This document shows positions 1-9,986 of a stretch of 64,000 nt of DNA, in pieces. The stretch comes from CAVRUD01 sp963849635 (GTDB taxonomy: Bacteria > Chloroflexota > Chloroflexia > Thermomicrobiales > UBA6265). The position numbers and the translations under genes were made by a program. The stretch is taken from contig CAWKIA010000028.1 in assembly GCA_963849635.1 (NCBI GenBank), positions 62,001-126,000 on the forward strand, written 5' to 3'. The notes below the pieces were generated by a model that worked only from the letters and a program-made list of their open reading frames with translations, was not told the origin of the DNA and searched no databases. Within the stretch, counting starts at the first letter, position 1. Each line of letters begins with the position of its first letter.

Positions 1-708
1 GCACCGCAGAGCCGGGACAGCTCGCCGCAGCGCATCCTCAAGGAGATCGACGACAGCTTGCGGCGCCTCGGCACCGACTGGGTCGACCTGTACCTCGTGC
101 ACTGGCCGGATCCGAACACGCCGATCGCGGAGACGGCCGAGACCATGGCCTCGATCGTTCGGGCTGGAAAAGCGCGCTATGTGGGCGTGTCGAATTATCG
201 CCACGGTCAACTCCAGACCTTCAACGCGACTTGTCCCGCGAGCGCCAATCAGCTCGGCTACAACCTCTTCGATCGCCGGATCGAGGAGGAACTCCTGCCC
301 TACTGCCGCGAGCAGGGCATCGGCGTGATGGCGTATGGCTCCCTCTGTTACGGACTGCTCTCCGGCACGTTCACCCCGACGACACGCTTCACCCCGCCCG
401 ACTGGCGGGCCTCGGGGCGAGCCTTCGGCCTGTCCCTATTCACGCCGGAGCATTTCGCGCAGAACCTGGCCGTCGTCGAGGCCCTCAAGGGGGTCGCCTC
501 CGACCTGGGTAAGACGCTCCCGCAGCTAGCCCTGAATTGGACCCTCAATCGCCCGGGGATTACGGTCGGCCTCTCCGGAATGCGCAAGCCGTCCGAGGTT
601 GAGGACAACGTCGGGGCCACCGGCTGGCAGCTGGCGCCAGCCGAACTCGCGGCCATCGACGAGATCCTGGCCGGGGCATTAGGAAATACGGGGCCGCTGC
701 TGGACTAG
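1..708 (+). CDS. Aldo/keto reductase, 5' end outside the window
   Basis: The reading frame is open from the first base, so the N-terminus lies upstream of the window. The 235 visible residues match the middle and end of an aldo/keto reductase: a DWVDLYLVHWPDP strand-loop, the VSNY segment, NQLGYNLFDR and a C-terminal helix typical of the NADPH-binding part of the (beta/alpha)8 barrel. The catalytic Asp/Tyr/Lys residues would lie in the missing N-terminus or at the left edge. These enzymes reduce aldehydes or ketones, or oxidise sugar alcohols, in the cytosol with NAD(P)H. A Gfo/Idh/MocA oxidoreductase starts 52 bases downstream on the same strand, so the two probably share a transcript for sugar or inositol-type catabolism. 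The substrate cannot be read from sequence. Confidence 0.88.
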   Translation, partial: APQSRDSSPQRILKEIDDSLRRLGTDWVDLYLVHWPDPNTPIAETAETMASIVRAGKARYVGVSNYRHGQLQTFNATCPASANQLGYNLFDRRIEEELLPYCREQGIGVMAYGSLCYGLLSGTFTPTTRFTPPDWRASGRAFGLSLFTPEHFAQNLAVVEALKGVASDLGKTLPQLALNWTLNRPGITVGLSGMRKPSEVEDNVGATGWQLAPAELAAIDEILAGALGNTGPLLD

Positions 709-759
709 CCGGTGCGCGGATGCACCGGAGCCGTTCGTGTCACGAAGAGGAGAGAGCGT

Positions 760-1740
760 ATGATGCTTGATGTGGCCGTCATCGGCGCGGGGCGGCGGGG
801 TCGGCGGCATGCCGAGGCGATCTCGGATCTCGAGGGTCAAGGCCGCGTCGTTGGCGTCGCCGACATCGATGAGGCGCGAGTGCGCACGCTCGTGTCCGAA
901 CACGCCTTGCACGCGGCGGTCTATACCGACGCGCTGGTGATGCTCCAGGAGACCAATCCTGCGGTGGTCGTGATCACCTCCCCGCCGCCATTGCACCATG
1001 CCCAGACGCTCGCCGCGCTGGAGGCCGGCGCCCACGTCATCCTGGAGAAACCGATTACCCTCGACGTCGCCTCCGCCGAGGCGCTCGCCGCGGCGGCGAC
1101 GGCGGCGGGACGATTGATCCATGTCTGCCATCAATCGCGATATCTGACGGGCGTCCCCCAGATGCGGGAGCTGCTCCGTAACCGGCCGATCGCCCTGACC
1201 CAGATCTGGAACTACCGCAAGGGACCGGACATCCCCGGCAACTGGAACCGCGCCTGGGGCGGCGGGCACGTTGTCGAGTGGGGCATCCACTATCTTGACC
1301 TCTGCCGCTACCTGATGGACACCGAGCCCGTCGAGGTCTACGCCCGCTATGCCGACCAGGTCCTGCACGGCCAGCCAACCTGGGACAATTGGGACTCCTA
1401 CAGCCTCACCGTCCAATGGGCGAACGGCGCAGTCGGCAGCTACGGGAGCACTTACGCCCTCGCCCCCGGAATCACCTCGAGCGCAGGGCTGGCGATCATC
1501 GCGGACGGCGGCAAGTTCGAATGCGGCGACGGCATCGCCTGGACCACGCCTACAGAGACGACGACGCATCGGGGCGATCCGGGCGAGGGCGAACGGGAGC
1601 TGGCCCGAGCCTTCTTCCACGCGGTCGAGACCGGCGACACAAGCGGCATCCGGCAGTCATTCGATGATGCCCTGAAGACGCACCGCCTCGTGCTAGCGGC
1701 CAACGAGTCGGCAAGTACCGGGAAGCCGGTGCGGCTATAG
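760..1740 (+). CDS. Gfo/Idh/MocA family oxidoreductase
   Basis: This is a 326-residue NAD(P)-dependent sugar or cyclitol dehydrogenase-like protein. The Rossmann fold opens with VAVIGAGRRG (GxGxxG at residues 9-14), and the family EKP motif is at residues 96-98 (ILEKP). The C-terminal alpha/beta domain carries the GGGHVVEWGIHYLDL helix expected at the active site. The ATG at 760 is preferred over upstream codons because AGAGGAGAGAG lies just before it. Length is normal for the family. It follows an aldo/keto reductase by about 50 bases, which suggests a short catabolic operon. A second member of this family lies at 50687. Confidence 0.9.
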   Translation: MMLDVAVIGAGRRGRRHAEAISDLEGQGRVVGVADIDEARVRTLVSEHALHAAVYTDALVMLQETNPAVVVITSPPPLHHAQTLAALEAGAHVILEKPITLDVASAEALAAAATAAGRLIHVCHQSRYLTGVPQMRELLRNRPIALTQIWNYRKGPDIPGNWNRAWGGGHVVEWGIHYLDLCRYLMDTEPVEVYARYADQVLHGQPTWDNWDSYSLTVQWANGAVGSYGSTYALAPGITSSAGLAIIADGGKFECGDGIAWTTPTETTTHRGDPGEGERELARAFFHAVETGDTSGIRQSFDDALKTHRLVLAANESASTGKPVRL

Positions 1741-1880
1741 CGAGCCGGGGCCGCTGTGAACAGATGCCGCGGCGACGCCGGCCTCGCCGTGCCGGCGGAA
1801 ACTATCGCCTTGTTCGGGGGACAGCCCTGCGCGGCCTGTGGAGGAGAGGGAGATGCCCGTCTGTCGCCCCCTCCCCCTCT

Positions 1881-1980
1881 CCCCCTCACGGCGATAGCCG
1901 TGTCTCTCACAAGGCTCCTACCTTAGCCCCCCACAAAGCGATAGCTTTGTCCCCCTCAGGGCGCCAGCCCTGTCCCCCCC
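1881..1980. repeat. Array of short hairpins separated by C-runs
   Basis: Three short perfect hairpins sit between C-rich spacers: 1887-1902 (CACGGC-GATA-GCCGTG), 1933-1950 (ACAAAGC-GATA-GCTTTGT) and 1957-1972 (CAGGGC-GCCA-GCCCTG). A degenerate fourth (AAGG-CTCCTA-CCTT) is at about 1911-1924. The stem sequences differ but pairing is kept, and the spacer is always CCCCCTC-like. The array fills the gap between two convergent genes (ends at 1740 and 1984). It could act as a bidirectional terminator or be a REP-like repeat. Confidence 0.6.
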
Positions 1981-1983
1981 GCC

Positions 1984-3001
1984 CTACAACACCCCCTTCA
2001 ACCGCTCCAAATCGATATTCCCGCCACTCAGAATCGCCACCGTCCGCGTGCCAGTCTCCAGACCCGCCTTCCCGGTCAGCAGCGCCACCACCGCCGCTGC
2101 TCCCGCCGGCTCCACCAGCAACTTGGTCCGCTCCAGAATAAGCCGCAGGGCGGCCAGGATCTCGTCATCGGTCACCAGCACCACATCCGCCACACACCGC
2201 TCGATGATCCCCTGCGGCAGCCGATCGGAGAATGGCGCCGCCACCCATCGGCGATCGTGTCGAATGGTCGAGCGGCATTGGCCGCCCAGCCTTCAGGCTG
2301 TTGTAGACCGTCGGCGCTCCAACTGGCTCCACCCCCACGATGCGCACATCCGGCCGCGTGTAGTTGAGAGCCTGCGCGACCCCGGATAGCAACCCGCCCC
2401 CGCCCGTCCCGATCACGACCGCTTCGACGTCTGGGCAATCCTCAAGAATCTCGAGTCCGACTGTGCCTTGCCCCGCGATCGTGTTCGGGTCAGCGAACGG
2501 GTGCACCACCACCATGCCATAGGCATCCCGGTGGGCCTCCATCGCCGACTTCAGCGCCTGCATCGTCGGCGCGAAGTGGACCTCGGCTCCGTACCCCTTG
2601 ATCGCCGCAATCTTTGCCGGCACGCCAAACTCCGGCATGAAGACCGCGCACTTCACTCCAACCAGTGCCGCCGCGTACGCCACCCCGGCCCCGTGGTTCC
2701 CGGCCGACATCGTCACGATTCCTCGTGCCCGCTGCTCCGGCGTCAGCTGCAGAACCGAATTGAGCGCCCCCCGCACCTTAAACGAACCAGTCTTCTGTAA
2801 GTTCTCCGCCTTCAGGCTCAGCCGGGCACCCGTGCGCTTGCTCAGCGTCTCCGACGAAAACAGCGGCGTCCGGGGCAAGTAACTGGCAATCCGATCACGG
2901 GCGGCTTCAATATCCGCGAGCGTCACCACGGGCACGTCCGTCGTTGTCGCGGAGGCCGCCTCGCCGCTCGCCACCGTTCCGCCCGCGCTCGCCCCGTCCA
3001 T
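1984..3001 (-). pseudogene. Threonine dehydratase-like PLP enzyme, frameshifted
   Basis: The protein resembles catabolic threonine/serine dehydratase, which deaminates threonine to 2-oxobutyrate using PLP. The ATG at 3001 is preceded by GAGGAGACAGAGC. The PLP lysine motif TGSFKVRGA has K75, the phosphate-cup glycines are GTGGGGLLSG, and EPAGAAAVVALL lies near the C-terminus. About 339 residues without an ACT domain fits the short TdcB-like class. The frame breaks twice near 2244-2270. Adding one base at each of two points (after HSTT and within IADG) restores the expected TIADG-VAAPFSDR. Two nearby one-base losses suggest sequencing error, but real decay is possible. Confidence 0.75.
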
Positions 3002-3150
3002 GCTCTGTCTCCTCGAATAGCCTGCTGCCCGGCTCCCCGCCTGCCCGCGGGTCCGCCTCGTACAATCCCTCGCAACCGCGCCAGTATAGAGGCGCTGCCC
3101 GTTCCACAGGTCGTATCCACCTATGTCGGCCCACCGGCGAGAACAGCCCG

Positions 3151-3213
3151 TGCTTAGGCCTGGAAGGGCTTCGTACGAGCTAACCCGGGTTTCAAGCCTG
3201 GGATCGGCCGACC
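3151..3213. repeat. Dispersed palindromic repeat, copy 1
   Basis: This segment reads TGGAAGGGCTTCGT followed by an imperfect CCCGGGTTTCAAGCCTGGG hairpin. A near-copy is at 38391-38444, and the hairpin half also appears beside the insertion sequence at about 11390. It lies upstream of the small gene at 3240. No coding function is apparent. Confidence 0.6.
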
Positions 3214-3239
3214 TGACATCCCTGAGAGGTGCCGCGCAC

Positions 3240-3608
3240 GTGGCCGATCCCAACAACCGAAACACCGCAGGATCCGCCCGTTCGCGCATTCGGCAGATTC
3301 CCTACAACGCCCAGGCGATCGACCTGATCGCCGACACCCTCGATATCCCCGTCGGCCTCGCCGACTTCCGCTTGCCCGGTGCCGCCGTCTACCAGCTGAT
3401 GGTCCCTGGCACCGACGGCCGTGCCAGCTCCATGCTCACGCTCTGGCCCTCCATCCGCCGGGTCGATGCAATCGGCGGTGGCGCCACCATCGTCTTCACC
3501 GATGTCGTCACCGTCGACCTCGTCGCCGGGGTCGAGGTCCAATTCCGCCGGGCGAACCGAGACTACCTGATCGTCGCCATCGGCGGCCGCCTCATCGTCC
3601 GGGCCTAA
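3240..3608 (+). CDS. Small hypothetical protein
   Basis: A 122-residue protein I do not recognise. The GTG start at 3240 follows GAGAGGTG and begins just after a dispersed repeat. The middle and C-terminus read as short beta-strands (YQLMVPGTDG, SSMLTLWPSIRRVDAI, TIVFTDVVTVDLV, VEVQFRRANRDYLIVAIGG), consistent with a small all-beta fold. No signal peptide, membrane segment or metal motif is visible. The insertion sequence at 3642 begins 33 bases after the stop codon. Confidence 0.5.
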   Translation: MADPNNRNTAGSARSRIRQIPYNAQAIDLIADTLDIPVGLADFRLPGAAVYQLMVPGTDGRASSMLTLWPSIRRVDAIGGGATIVFTDVVTVDLVAGVEVQFRRANRDYLIVAIGGRLIVRA

Positions 3609-3641
3609 GTTAGTCAATAGAACTCCCTCGTCCGTCTCTGG

Positions 3642-4884
3642 CTGACTTCAATGACAGTTTTGTGGTGGGGGGCCCACGGGTCCGGGTCCTGCGGCGGTCG
3701 CGGTGACGAGCCTCGACCACGCAGAACTTTTTGATGGGCCGGCTGGAGACGCTGCACGAATGCGACCAGCCGAACTACGCGCGCTGCTGCCGGGGCTGCC
3801 GCGGCCGGAGCAGAAGGCGCTGGCCGCGCTGCTGGTCGGAGTCGTCGGCGAGCAGGCCTGCTCCCTGGCGCGGGCCGGGGCGGCCGCGCCGGGGACGGCG
3901 GCCGACCGCTCCAAGCAGCGGCGTGCCCAGCGGCTGCTGGCCAACCCGCGCTTCGACGCGGGGCTCACCCAGCGCTGCCTGACCAGCCGCGTCCTGGCCG
4001 GGCGGCGGGGGCGACTGGATCTGCTGCTGGACACCACGACCACCGGCGCCACCGCGCGACACCCCGGCCCGGTCACCTTGGTGCTCGCCGCCGGCTGGCA
4101 CGGGCGCCCCCTGCCACTGTGCTGGCAGACCTGGCGGGCCGACGCCCCCGGCCAGGACTGGGCGGGGGCGATCCGGGCCATGCTGGCCGAGGTGGCCGCC
4201 CTGCTGCCGCCAGGGGTCGTGCCGGTGCTCATGGCCGACCGGGGCCTGAGCGGCGCCCCGCTAGCGGCACTGGCGCGCGAGCTCGGCTGGCACCTGCTGG
4301 TCCGCGTCGTGAAGACCACCCGACTGCGGCGGCCGGATGGGACGGTCGGCCCGATCGGCGATCTGGCGCCAGCGCCGGGGACCGCGATGTGCGTCGCCGG
4401 AGGGCGCGCCTACGCCCCCCGAACCAAGCCAGCCGCCCACTGGGTCAGCGACTGGGACGCTGCCCCGACCCTCAATGCCGTGGCCGTCTGGCGCCGCGGC
4501 GACAAGGACCCCTGGCTGCTGCTGACCGACCTGCCGGCCCGCCCCCGCCGCTGTGCCGACTACCGGCGCCGCACCTGGGAGGAGGAGTTGTTCCGCGACC
4601 TCAAGGGCCTGGGCTGGGGCTGGGACAAGAGCCGCGTCCGCGCCCCGGAGCGCGTCACGCGCCTGGTCGCGGTTCTGGCGCTGGCTACCCTGTGGGTGGC
4701 CGCCCTCGGCCAGCGGGTGCTCCGCGACGGTCGCCGCCCGCTGCTGGAGGACCGTGGCCGCCGCTGCTACTCGCGCATCCAACTCGGGCTGCGCTGGGCC
4801 AAGCGCCTCGCCGCCACCGGCGACCATCTCCCCTGCATCCTCCGCCTCCGCGTCGAACCTCCCCTCAAACTGTCATGAAGTCAG
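3642..4884 (+). mobile_element. Insertion sequence, IS4-type, about 1.24 kb
   Basis: Terminal inverted repeats bound one transposase gene. The left end (3642-3660) reads CTGACTTCAATGACAGTTT. The right end (4867-4884) is its reverse complement with one base less. The right repeat includes the transposase stop codon. No target-site duplication is evident in the flanks. The element lies between a small hypothetical gene and a broken conserved gene and does not clearly interrupt either. Confidence 0.72.
3703..4878 (+). CDS. IS4-type DDE transposase
   Basis: This 391-residue transposase is encoded inside the inverted repeats of the element. The DDE residues are visible as LLLDTTT (first Asp), LMADRGLSG (second Asp) and the YRRRTWEEELFRDLKG block, which matches the IS4 signature Y-x2-R-x3-E-x6-K. 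The frame is uninterrupted from a GTG at 3703 to the TGA inside the right inverted repeat. It would cut and paste its own element. Unlike the transposase at 9978-11342, it could be active. Confidence 0.82.
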   Translation: MTSLDHAELFDGPAGDAARMRPAELRALLPGLPRPEQKALAALLVGVVGEQACSLARAGAAAPGTAADRSKQRRAQRLLANPRFDAGLTQRCLTSRVLAGRRGRLDLLLDTTTTGATARHPGPVTLVLAAGWHGRPLPLCWQTWRADAPGQDWAGAIRAMLAEVAALLPPGVVPVLMADRGLSGAPLAALARELGWHLLVRVVKTTRLRRPDGTVGPIGDLAPAPGTAMCVAGGRAYAPRTKPAAHWVSDWDAAPTLNAVAVWRRGDKDPWLLLTDLPARPRRCADYRRRTWEEELFRDLKGLGWGWDKSRVRAPERVTRLVAVLALATLWVAALGQRVLRDGRRPLLEDRGRRCYSRIQLGLRWAKRLAATGDHLPCILRLRVEPPLKLS

Positions 4885-4913
4885 GCCGCAGCGGGGGGAA
4901 GGGGGGCGGGGGG

Positions 4914-6771
4914 TTAGGGGGCCGTCCCGGCGTCACCCATCCGCTCGTACTCGCGCTCGAACACCCGCCGCAGAATCGCAATCGTCGAGGCGTAGGTCGA
5001 ATCCATCCCGAAGAAGGACATCCCCCTGGCCCCCAGCGTCTGCGCTCGGGTGTACGGCGTGTCCGACGCATAGTGGATGATTCCGAGATCGAGATGGCCG
5101 GGATGCGCGAACCGCATATTGAGCGCCTCGTCGGACGGATATCGCGACAGCGACGTCTCCTCGTGGATCGCGTTCAGATACGGCCCCGCCTCCATCTCGA
5201 CCACCGTGAAATTCTCCCGGTAGTAGAAGTCGAGGTAGCCCTCGTTCTGGAGATAGGTACCCTTCACCGTCACGGCCCGCTGGTTGTCCAGCGCCGCCCC
5301 AAAAACCAGCAGCGGGGCGATATCGTCGTAGGAGAAGCAATTGTCGAACCAGAACGTGTTCCCCGAATGCTCGTCGTAGACGACATTCGCCAGCATCACG
5401 TCCCCGATCCTGCCGTTCAACGTGGCGGCCTTGCCGAGCACGTAGACGCCTTGCAGATCGTCCGTGGCCATCGCGATCTGGCTGAACAGGTGGTACGCCG
5501 CGAAACCGAGCGGGTAGTTGATGTTGATGATGATCGCGTCTGACTTCCGGGGATCGAACCCGTCTAACGCGGCACCGGCTTGTCGCCCGAGGTCAGCACC
5601 CGGTTGTCCCAGGTCGCCGGATCGAGCTTCGCTAACTCGATCACCTGGATGCCAACGTCGATCGCCCCCGCCGGCTCGAGGTGATAGATCCCCATGGATC
5701 GTTCTTCCTCGGCCCGCTTCTCCCGCTCCGCTGTCATCTCTGGGCCGCTGAAGTAGTGCCGCGCGGCAAAGTAGAGCAAGTTGTCCCAAGATGATCGAGT
5801 TTCGCCCGCCTCTAGCAGATCAAGTTGCGGCGCCAATTCCGGATGGCGGCCACGCCGGATGAAGTCGGGTCATCTCCGACCGTCGCCGCCGGGACGTGCC
5901 GCTGAGCACATTCACGATCGAGTGCGTGTTCGACGAGATGAAGTAGATCGGGCGGTCGCGGAAATCGTTGATCTGCACGTGATGGCCAACCGGCGCCCAC
6001 CACTGCCGTGCCGACCGTGGTAGCTCACATAGCTGGCGCCAAACATCTGCAGGGTGTACCGCTTCCGATCCTGGGCCATCTTTGTCAGGTTGGACCAGAG
6101 AGCGGCGCCCCAAACGCTTTGCAATCTCCGCCAGTCGGGCGGCTCCAACAGCAGCGTCTCACCAACGGTAGCTAGCTCTTCTCCTGCCGGCACGGGTCGT
6201 TCGCCGGCCGCGACATCCCGCACCAGTTCGGCCAATTCGGGATTATCGGCAAAGAGCCGGTTAAACTGTTCCACTCGATCTGGTAGGCCACGATGGTCGG
6301 GATCAGGTCATCGAGGTCCGACGACGAGGCGATGTACGCCGCCAGCACCTCGACCCCGTCGTAGTGCCATCGCCGCCGGCGGCCGGGCGCCTTCACCGCG
6401 GCCCACTCGTCCATCCCCAGGAAACCGGCTCGCTCAAACGCCCGCGCCGATTGCCCCAGGACAATCCGGCGCACATCGACGATGCAGGAAGGCAAGCGTT
6501 GCGTCGAATACATGAAGGCGTTCATGTCCGGCGCCGGTTCGGCCGCCCCCGCGTGCAGGGATGATGCCGCCGTCAGGTGGACAGGCTCCAGGCTGGAGAC
6601 GCCGATCGCGCCCGAGCTCTGCAACAGCGTGGTGTACGTCCGAACGTAGAGATCGACTTCCCGTTTGCCCGGGCCGGAGCCTCTGGTCGAGCCCTCGCCC
6701 CGCATCAATCCGGCAACCGGAGATGTGCGGGCCGCACCGAACCCATTGTCCCCCGCTCCGGATTGATCCAT
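4914..6771 (-). pseudogene. Large conserved protein of unknown function, multiply frameshifted
   Basis: One gene of about 620 codons is spread over at least four frames. The ATG at 6771 starts MDQSGAGDNGFGAAR. Recognisable blocks follow in order: YVRTYTTLLQSSGAIGVSSL, a SLHAGA and DMNAFMYS segment, IVLGQSARAFERAGF, and DLDDLIPTIVAYQIEWN. After further shifts come VQINDFRDRPIYFISSNTHS and a long C-terminal part with DAIIININYPLGFAAYHLFS and FWFDNCFSYDDIAPLL. I recall this architecture from a bacterial family of unknown function (possibly DUF6909), but only weakly. No catalytic motif can be named. The frames join cleanly when single bases are added or removed, so the intact parent gene is likely real. 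Confidence 0.55.
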
Positions 6772-6997
6772 CCCGTTCCTGCCCTCTCTGCTTTGCTTTG
6801 GATCGCGACGGCGAATCGGCTCCACCCCAAGTATAGGGACGACCTACATTGTCCGACGTTGCGACCTTCCCAAGAGATGGCCTATGCTCCAAACTATGCG
6901 TAGTCTCGATGCCAGTTCACTTCTGGCTCCCAATGCCCCCATCTGCTCACTGACCCGGCTGCCCGCGTGCCGGACAGTCTCGTCGCCTGAGCGTTTC

Positions 6998-8565
6998 ATG
7001 GATCGATCGCAACGCCCCACGTCAATCCGGCCCATCCGGCCATCTCGGCTGCTTCCGCCCCGGATCGCCCTCGGCGGAATCTGGCATGAGACGAACACGT
7101 TCTCGCCCGTCCGGACCGACCTGGCCGCCTTCCGCGAGCGGTCCCTGCTTACCGGCGAGGCGATCCTCGCCCAGGGCGCCGGTACCGCGGGCGTGCTTGG
7201 TGGCGTCCTCGCCGCCGCCGCCGATGCCGGCGCCGACCTGGTGCCGACACTTTTCGCCGCCGCCATGCCCGGCGGCCTGGTCACGGCTGAGGCACATCAA
7301 TCCCTCCGCAACCGGTTGCTCGATCGGCTCCGTGCTCCGTCGCGCGGGCCCTGGCCACTTTCGGCCGTGATCTTGCTCCTGCACGGCGCGATGGTCGCCG
7401 AGGATGAGCCCGATGCCGAAGGCGCCCTCCTCGCCGACGTGCGCCGCATCGTCGGTCCCGCGACCCCGATCGTGACGGTCCTGGACTTCCACGCCAACGT
7501 CTCCCCCGCGATGGTAGAGCACGCCGAGATCACCCTGGCCTACGCCACCTATCCCCATGTCGATACGTTCGAAAAGGCCGCCGCGCCGTCGAACTCGCCC
7601 TGGATATTCGCGCCGGTCTGTCTTCGCCCAGAACGGGCGCTGCGTCAGGTCCCGCTCCTCCTGCCGCTTCCCGCTGGGTCGAACCGATGGCCCGACCCCG
7701 ATGCGCGCCGTCCTCGATCTCGCCGGACATTCGAGCGCGAGGGCCGAGCGGCTGCCGTGACCGTCACGGAAGGATTTCCGTACGCGGATGTCGTCCGTGC
7801 CGGCCTCGCCGTGACCGTTACAACGAATGGCGATCCTGGAGGAGCCGCTGAAATCGCGGCTGAGCTAGCGAAGCAGATCTGGGCCTGGCGCGATCGATTT
7901 CAGGTGAACGACCTGTCCCCAGCCGATGCCGTCGCCAGCGCCCGCCTTAACATTGACGCCGGGCAGCCGGGCCCGGTCGTTATCGCCGACACCGCCGAAA
8001 CCCCGGCGCGGGTGCCCCTGGTGACGCCACCATCCTTCTCCGCGAGTTGATCGGCCAGGGCATCGAAAGGGCTGCCGTCGCCACAATCGCCGATCCCGCC
8101 GCCGTCAGCGCGGTAGAACAGGCGCCGGTCGGGTCTGAGCAGACGCTGCGCCTCGGCGGCGATGCCCGATCCGACCCCGGACAACCGATCGAGCGGCGTT
8201 GGACAATCCGCTGGGTCGGCGATGGCGTCTTCGTCAACAGTGGGCCGATCGGGACGGGTGGAGTCACCCGCCTCGGACGTACGGCGGTGCTGCGATCGGG
8301 TGGCGTCGACGTGATCGTCTGCGAACGCCGGGTGCAGATCCTCGATCCGGCCATCTTTCTCGCCGTCGGGATCGATCCCCGGGCGGCCTCGGTCCTGGCG
8401 ATCAAGTCCAGCGTCCACTACCGGGCCGGGTTCGCGGAGTTGGCCTCGGCGATGATCGAGGCGGGCGGCCCCGGGGTCAGTTCCGGCGATCTGCGCCGCC
8501 TGCCGTTCGCCGCCATCCGCCGCCCGATCGTTCCCCTCGATCCCGACAGGTCGTTCGATGCCTGA
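6998..8565 (+). pseudogene. M81 family metallopeptidase (MlrC-like), frameshifted
   Basis: The protein resembles MlrC, a zinc metallopeptidase-family protein known from microcystin breakdown. The N-terminus carries the family motif GGIWHETNTFSP. The central part has VILLLHGAMVAEDEPDAEG and VTVLDFHANVSPAM, the usual metal-ligand region. The MlrC C-terminal domain follows, including a split DNPGAGAPGD motif near 7995-8020. The ATG at 6998 begins MDRSQRP. The frame shifts near 7580, 7690-7740 and 8000-8030, each explained by a single-base change. The gene is about the normal 500 residues when joined. Its stop overlaps a downstream ATG at 8558. Confidence 0.7.
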
Positions 8566-8898
8566 TCCTCGCGAGCGACCACGGCGCGACCTCTGGCGAG
8601 AGGCATCCGGCCGGCGGCGCGAACAGCGCCGGCAGAATCCGCCCGATCGCCACGCCCGCGGTCGCATCGGCCCGCTGACCGCGTCACTCCGCGTGACGCC
8701 CGCTCGGAACTGCGCGAGTCGCTCCTGCCTGGTCTCTCCGACTTGATCGACCCGACAGGCCGGCGGGCCGACCAGGCGAATGCATCCGGCTACGATGCCT
8801 TCACTGACGGACGCACCGCGGCCGGCCGGCAGGGCCCGGATCCAGAGGCTAGCGATCAGCTCACCCGGCCCTTGACGAACGACGAGCGGCACTCCTTC
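8566..8898 (+). other. Arg-rich stretch of uncertain coding status
   Basis: An ATG at 8558 overlaps the end of the M81 gene and opens MPDPRERPRRDLWREASG. This frame can be joined by one shift near 8690 to SELRESLLPGLSDLIDP and then to the amidase gene. It may therefore be the 5' part of that gene or a small coupled gene. Composition is low-complexity, and no domain is recognised. Confidence 0.3.
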
Positions 8899-9986
8899 AT
8901 GCGCCGCTACCGCGAGCATCCTCCGGATTCCGACCCGGACCTGCCCGGCGATTTCGATGCCTATCCGATCCCCGGTGGAGATCAAGGACGCCCCGGCGCC
9001 GATCGCGTGAGCGGCCGCACTGTGACCCTCGGCGCCATCCTCGTGATCGGCATCCTGGCGGTGTCGCTGGGCGCGGGTGGAGTCTTCGGTGACCGCGGCG
9101 CGGGCGCCCCAGAACCGACCGCCACCGTGCCGCCGGTAGTCTTGCGATTGGATCGCCGACCGTATCCGCGGCGCTGGCCCCCGACACCGGTGAGTCATCG
9201 ACCCCGGCAAACCCGCTCGTCGAGGATCCGGAGTGGCCCGGTCAGGGTGACGGCCGGACCGTCGTCTGTATCGATCCTGGCCATGGCGGCTGGGATCAGG
9301 GATTCAACCGGCCGTTGTTCGGCGCCCTGCCTGGACTGGCCGAGGCGGACTACAATCTCGCCCAGGCGTACGATCTGGCGGAGCGGCTCGAGGAGGACGG
9401 CTTCGAGGTCGTCATGACCCGGCGCACACCCAGCGCGGCTACCGACGACGGTGGGGATGTCAACGGCGATGGCGAGACCATCGCCGACTCCGAAGCGGCC
9501 CGCACCATCGATGAGCTCCAGGCCCGGATCAACATCTGCAACGAGGCCCACGCCGATCTGCTCGTCTCCATGCACATCAACGGTGCCGAGGATCGCCCAA
9601 TGGTGAAGGGCTACGAGACCTGGTACACCGGATCGCGGCCGTTTGGCGACCACAGCCAGCGTTTCGCAACGCTCATATTCCGCGCCCTCGGCGCCGAGAT
9701 GGAAGCCGCTGGCTACATCACCGACGTCCGTGAGGTGAACGACGACCGCAACATCTCGGTCGACGACTCGGACTCCTCCCTCTTCGACCACATGATCGTG
9801 ACCGGTCCGGACGTGCGCGGCACGATCAACGGCAGCGAAATGCCAGGCGCCATCGTCTAAGCGCTCTTCATCTCCAACGACGACGACGCCCGTTTCCTCG
9901 ATAGCCCAGACGGGCACGTAGCGATCGTCTCCGCCTACGAAAGCGCGATCATCGACTACTTCGACGAGAGCCGATGCCTAAACTAG
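8899..9986 (+). pseudogene. Membrane-anchored N-acetylmuramoyl-L-alanine amidase (Amidase_3), with a stop at the catalytic Glu
   Basis: Amidase_3 enzymes cut the MurNAc-L-Ala bond of peptidoglycan. The ATG at 8899 (MRRYREHPPDSD) leads to a single membrane segment (TLGAILVIGILAVSLGAGG). After a frameshift near 9135-9190 comes the zinc amidase domain: CIDPGHGGWDQG (His ligand), GLAEADYNLAQAYDLA (Glu ligand) and LLVSMHING (second His). The final motif should be LVE-gF-sN. Here it reads GAIV-stop-ALFISNDDD, with TAA at 9858-9860 in the place of the catalytic Glu. The same frame continues to a TAG at 9984. A single G-to-T change would explain it. The remaining C-terminus abuts the transposase region. 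Confidence 0.72.

Noticed and set aside
679..1620. 313-codon open frame on the minus strand
   Set aside because: It overlaps the clear Gfo/Idh/MocA gene and has no recognisable content.
1881..1980. CRISPR array
   Set aside because: Repeat units differ in sequence, spacers are short C-runs, and no cas genes are present.
4119..5543. 474-codon plus-strand frame spanning the IS end
   Set aside because: It crosses from the transposase gene into the next gene in unrelated frames; Arg/Pro-rich and without motifs.
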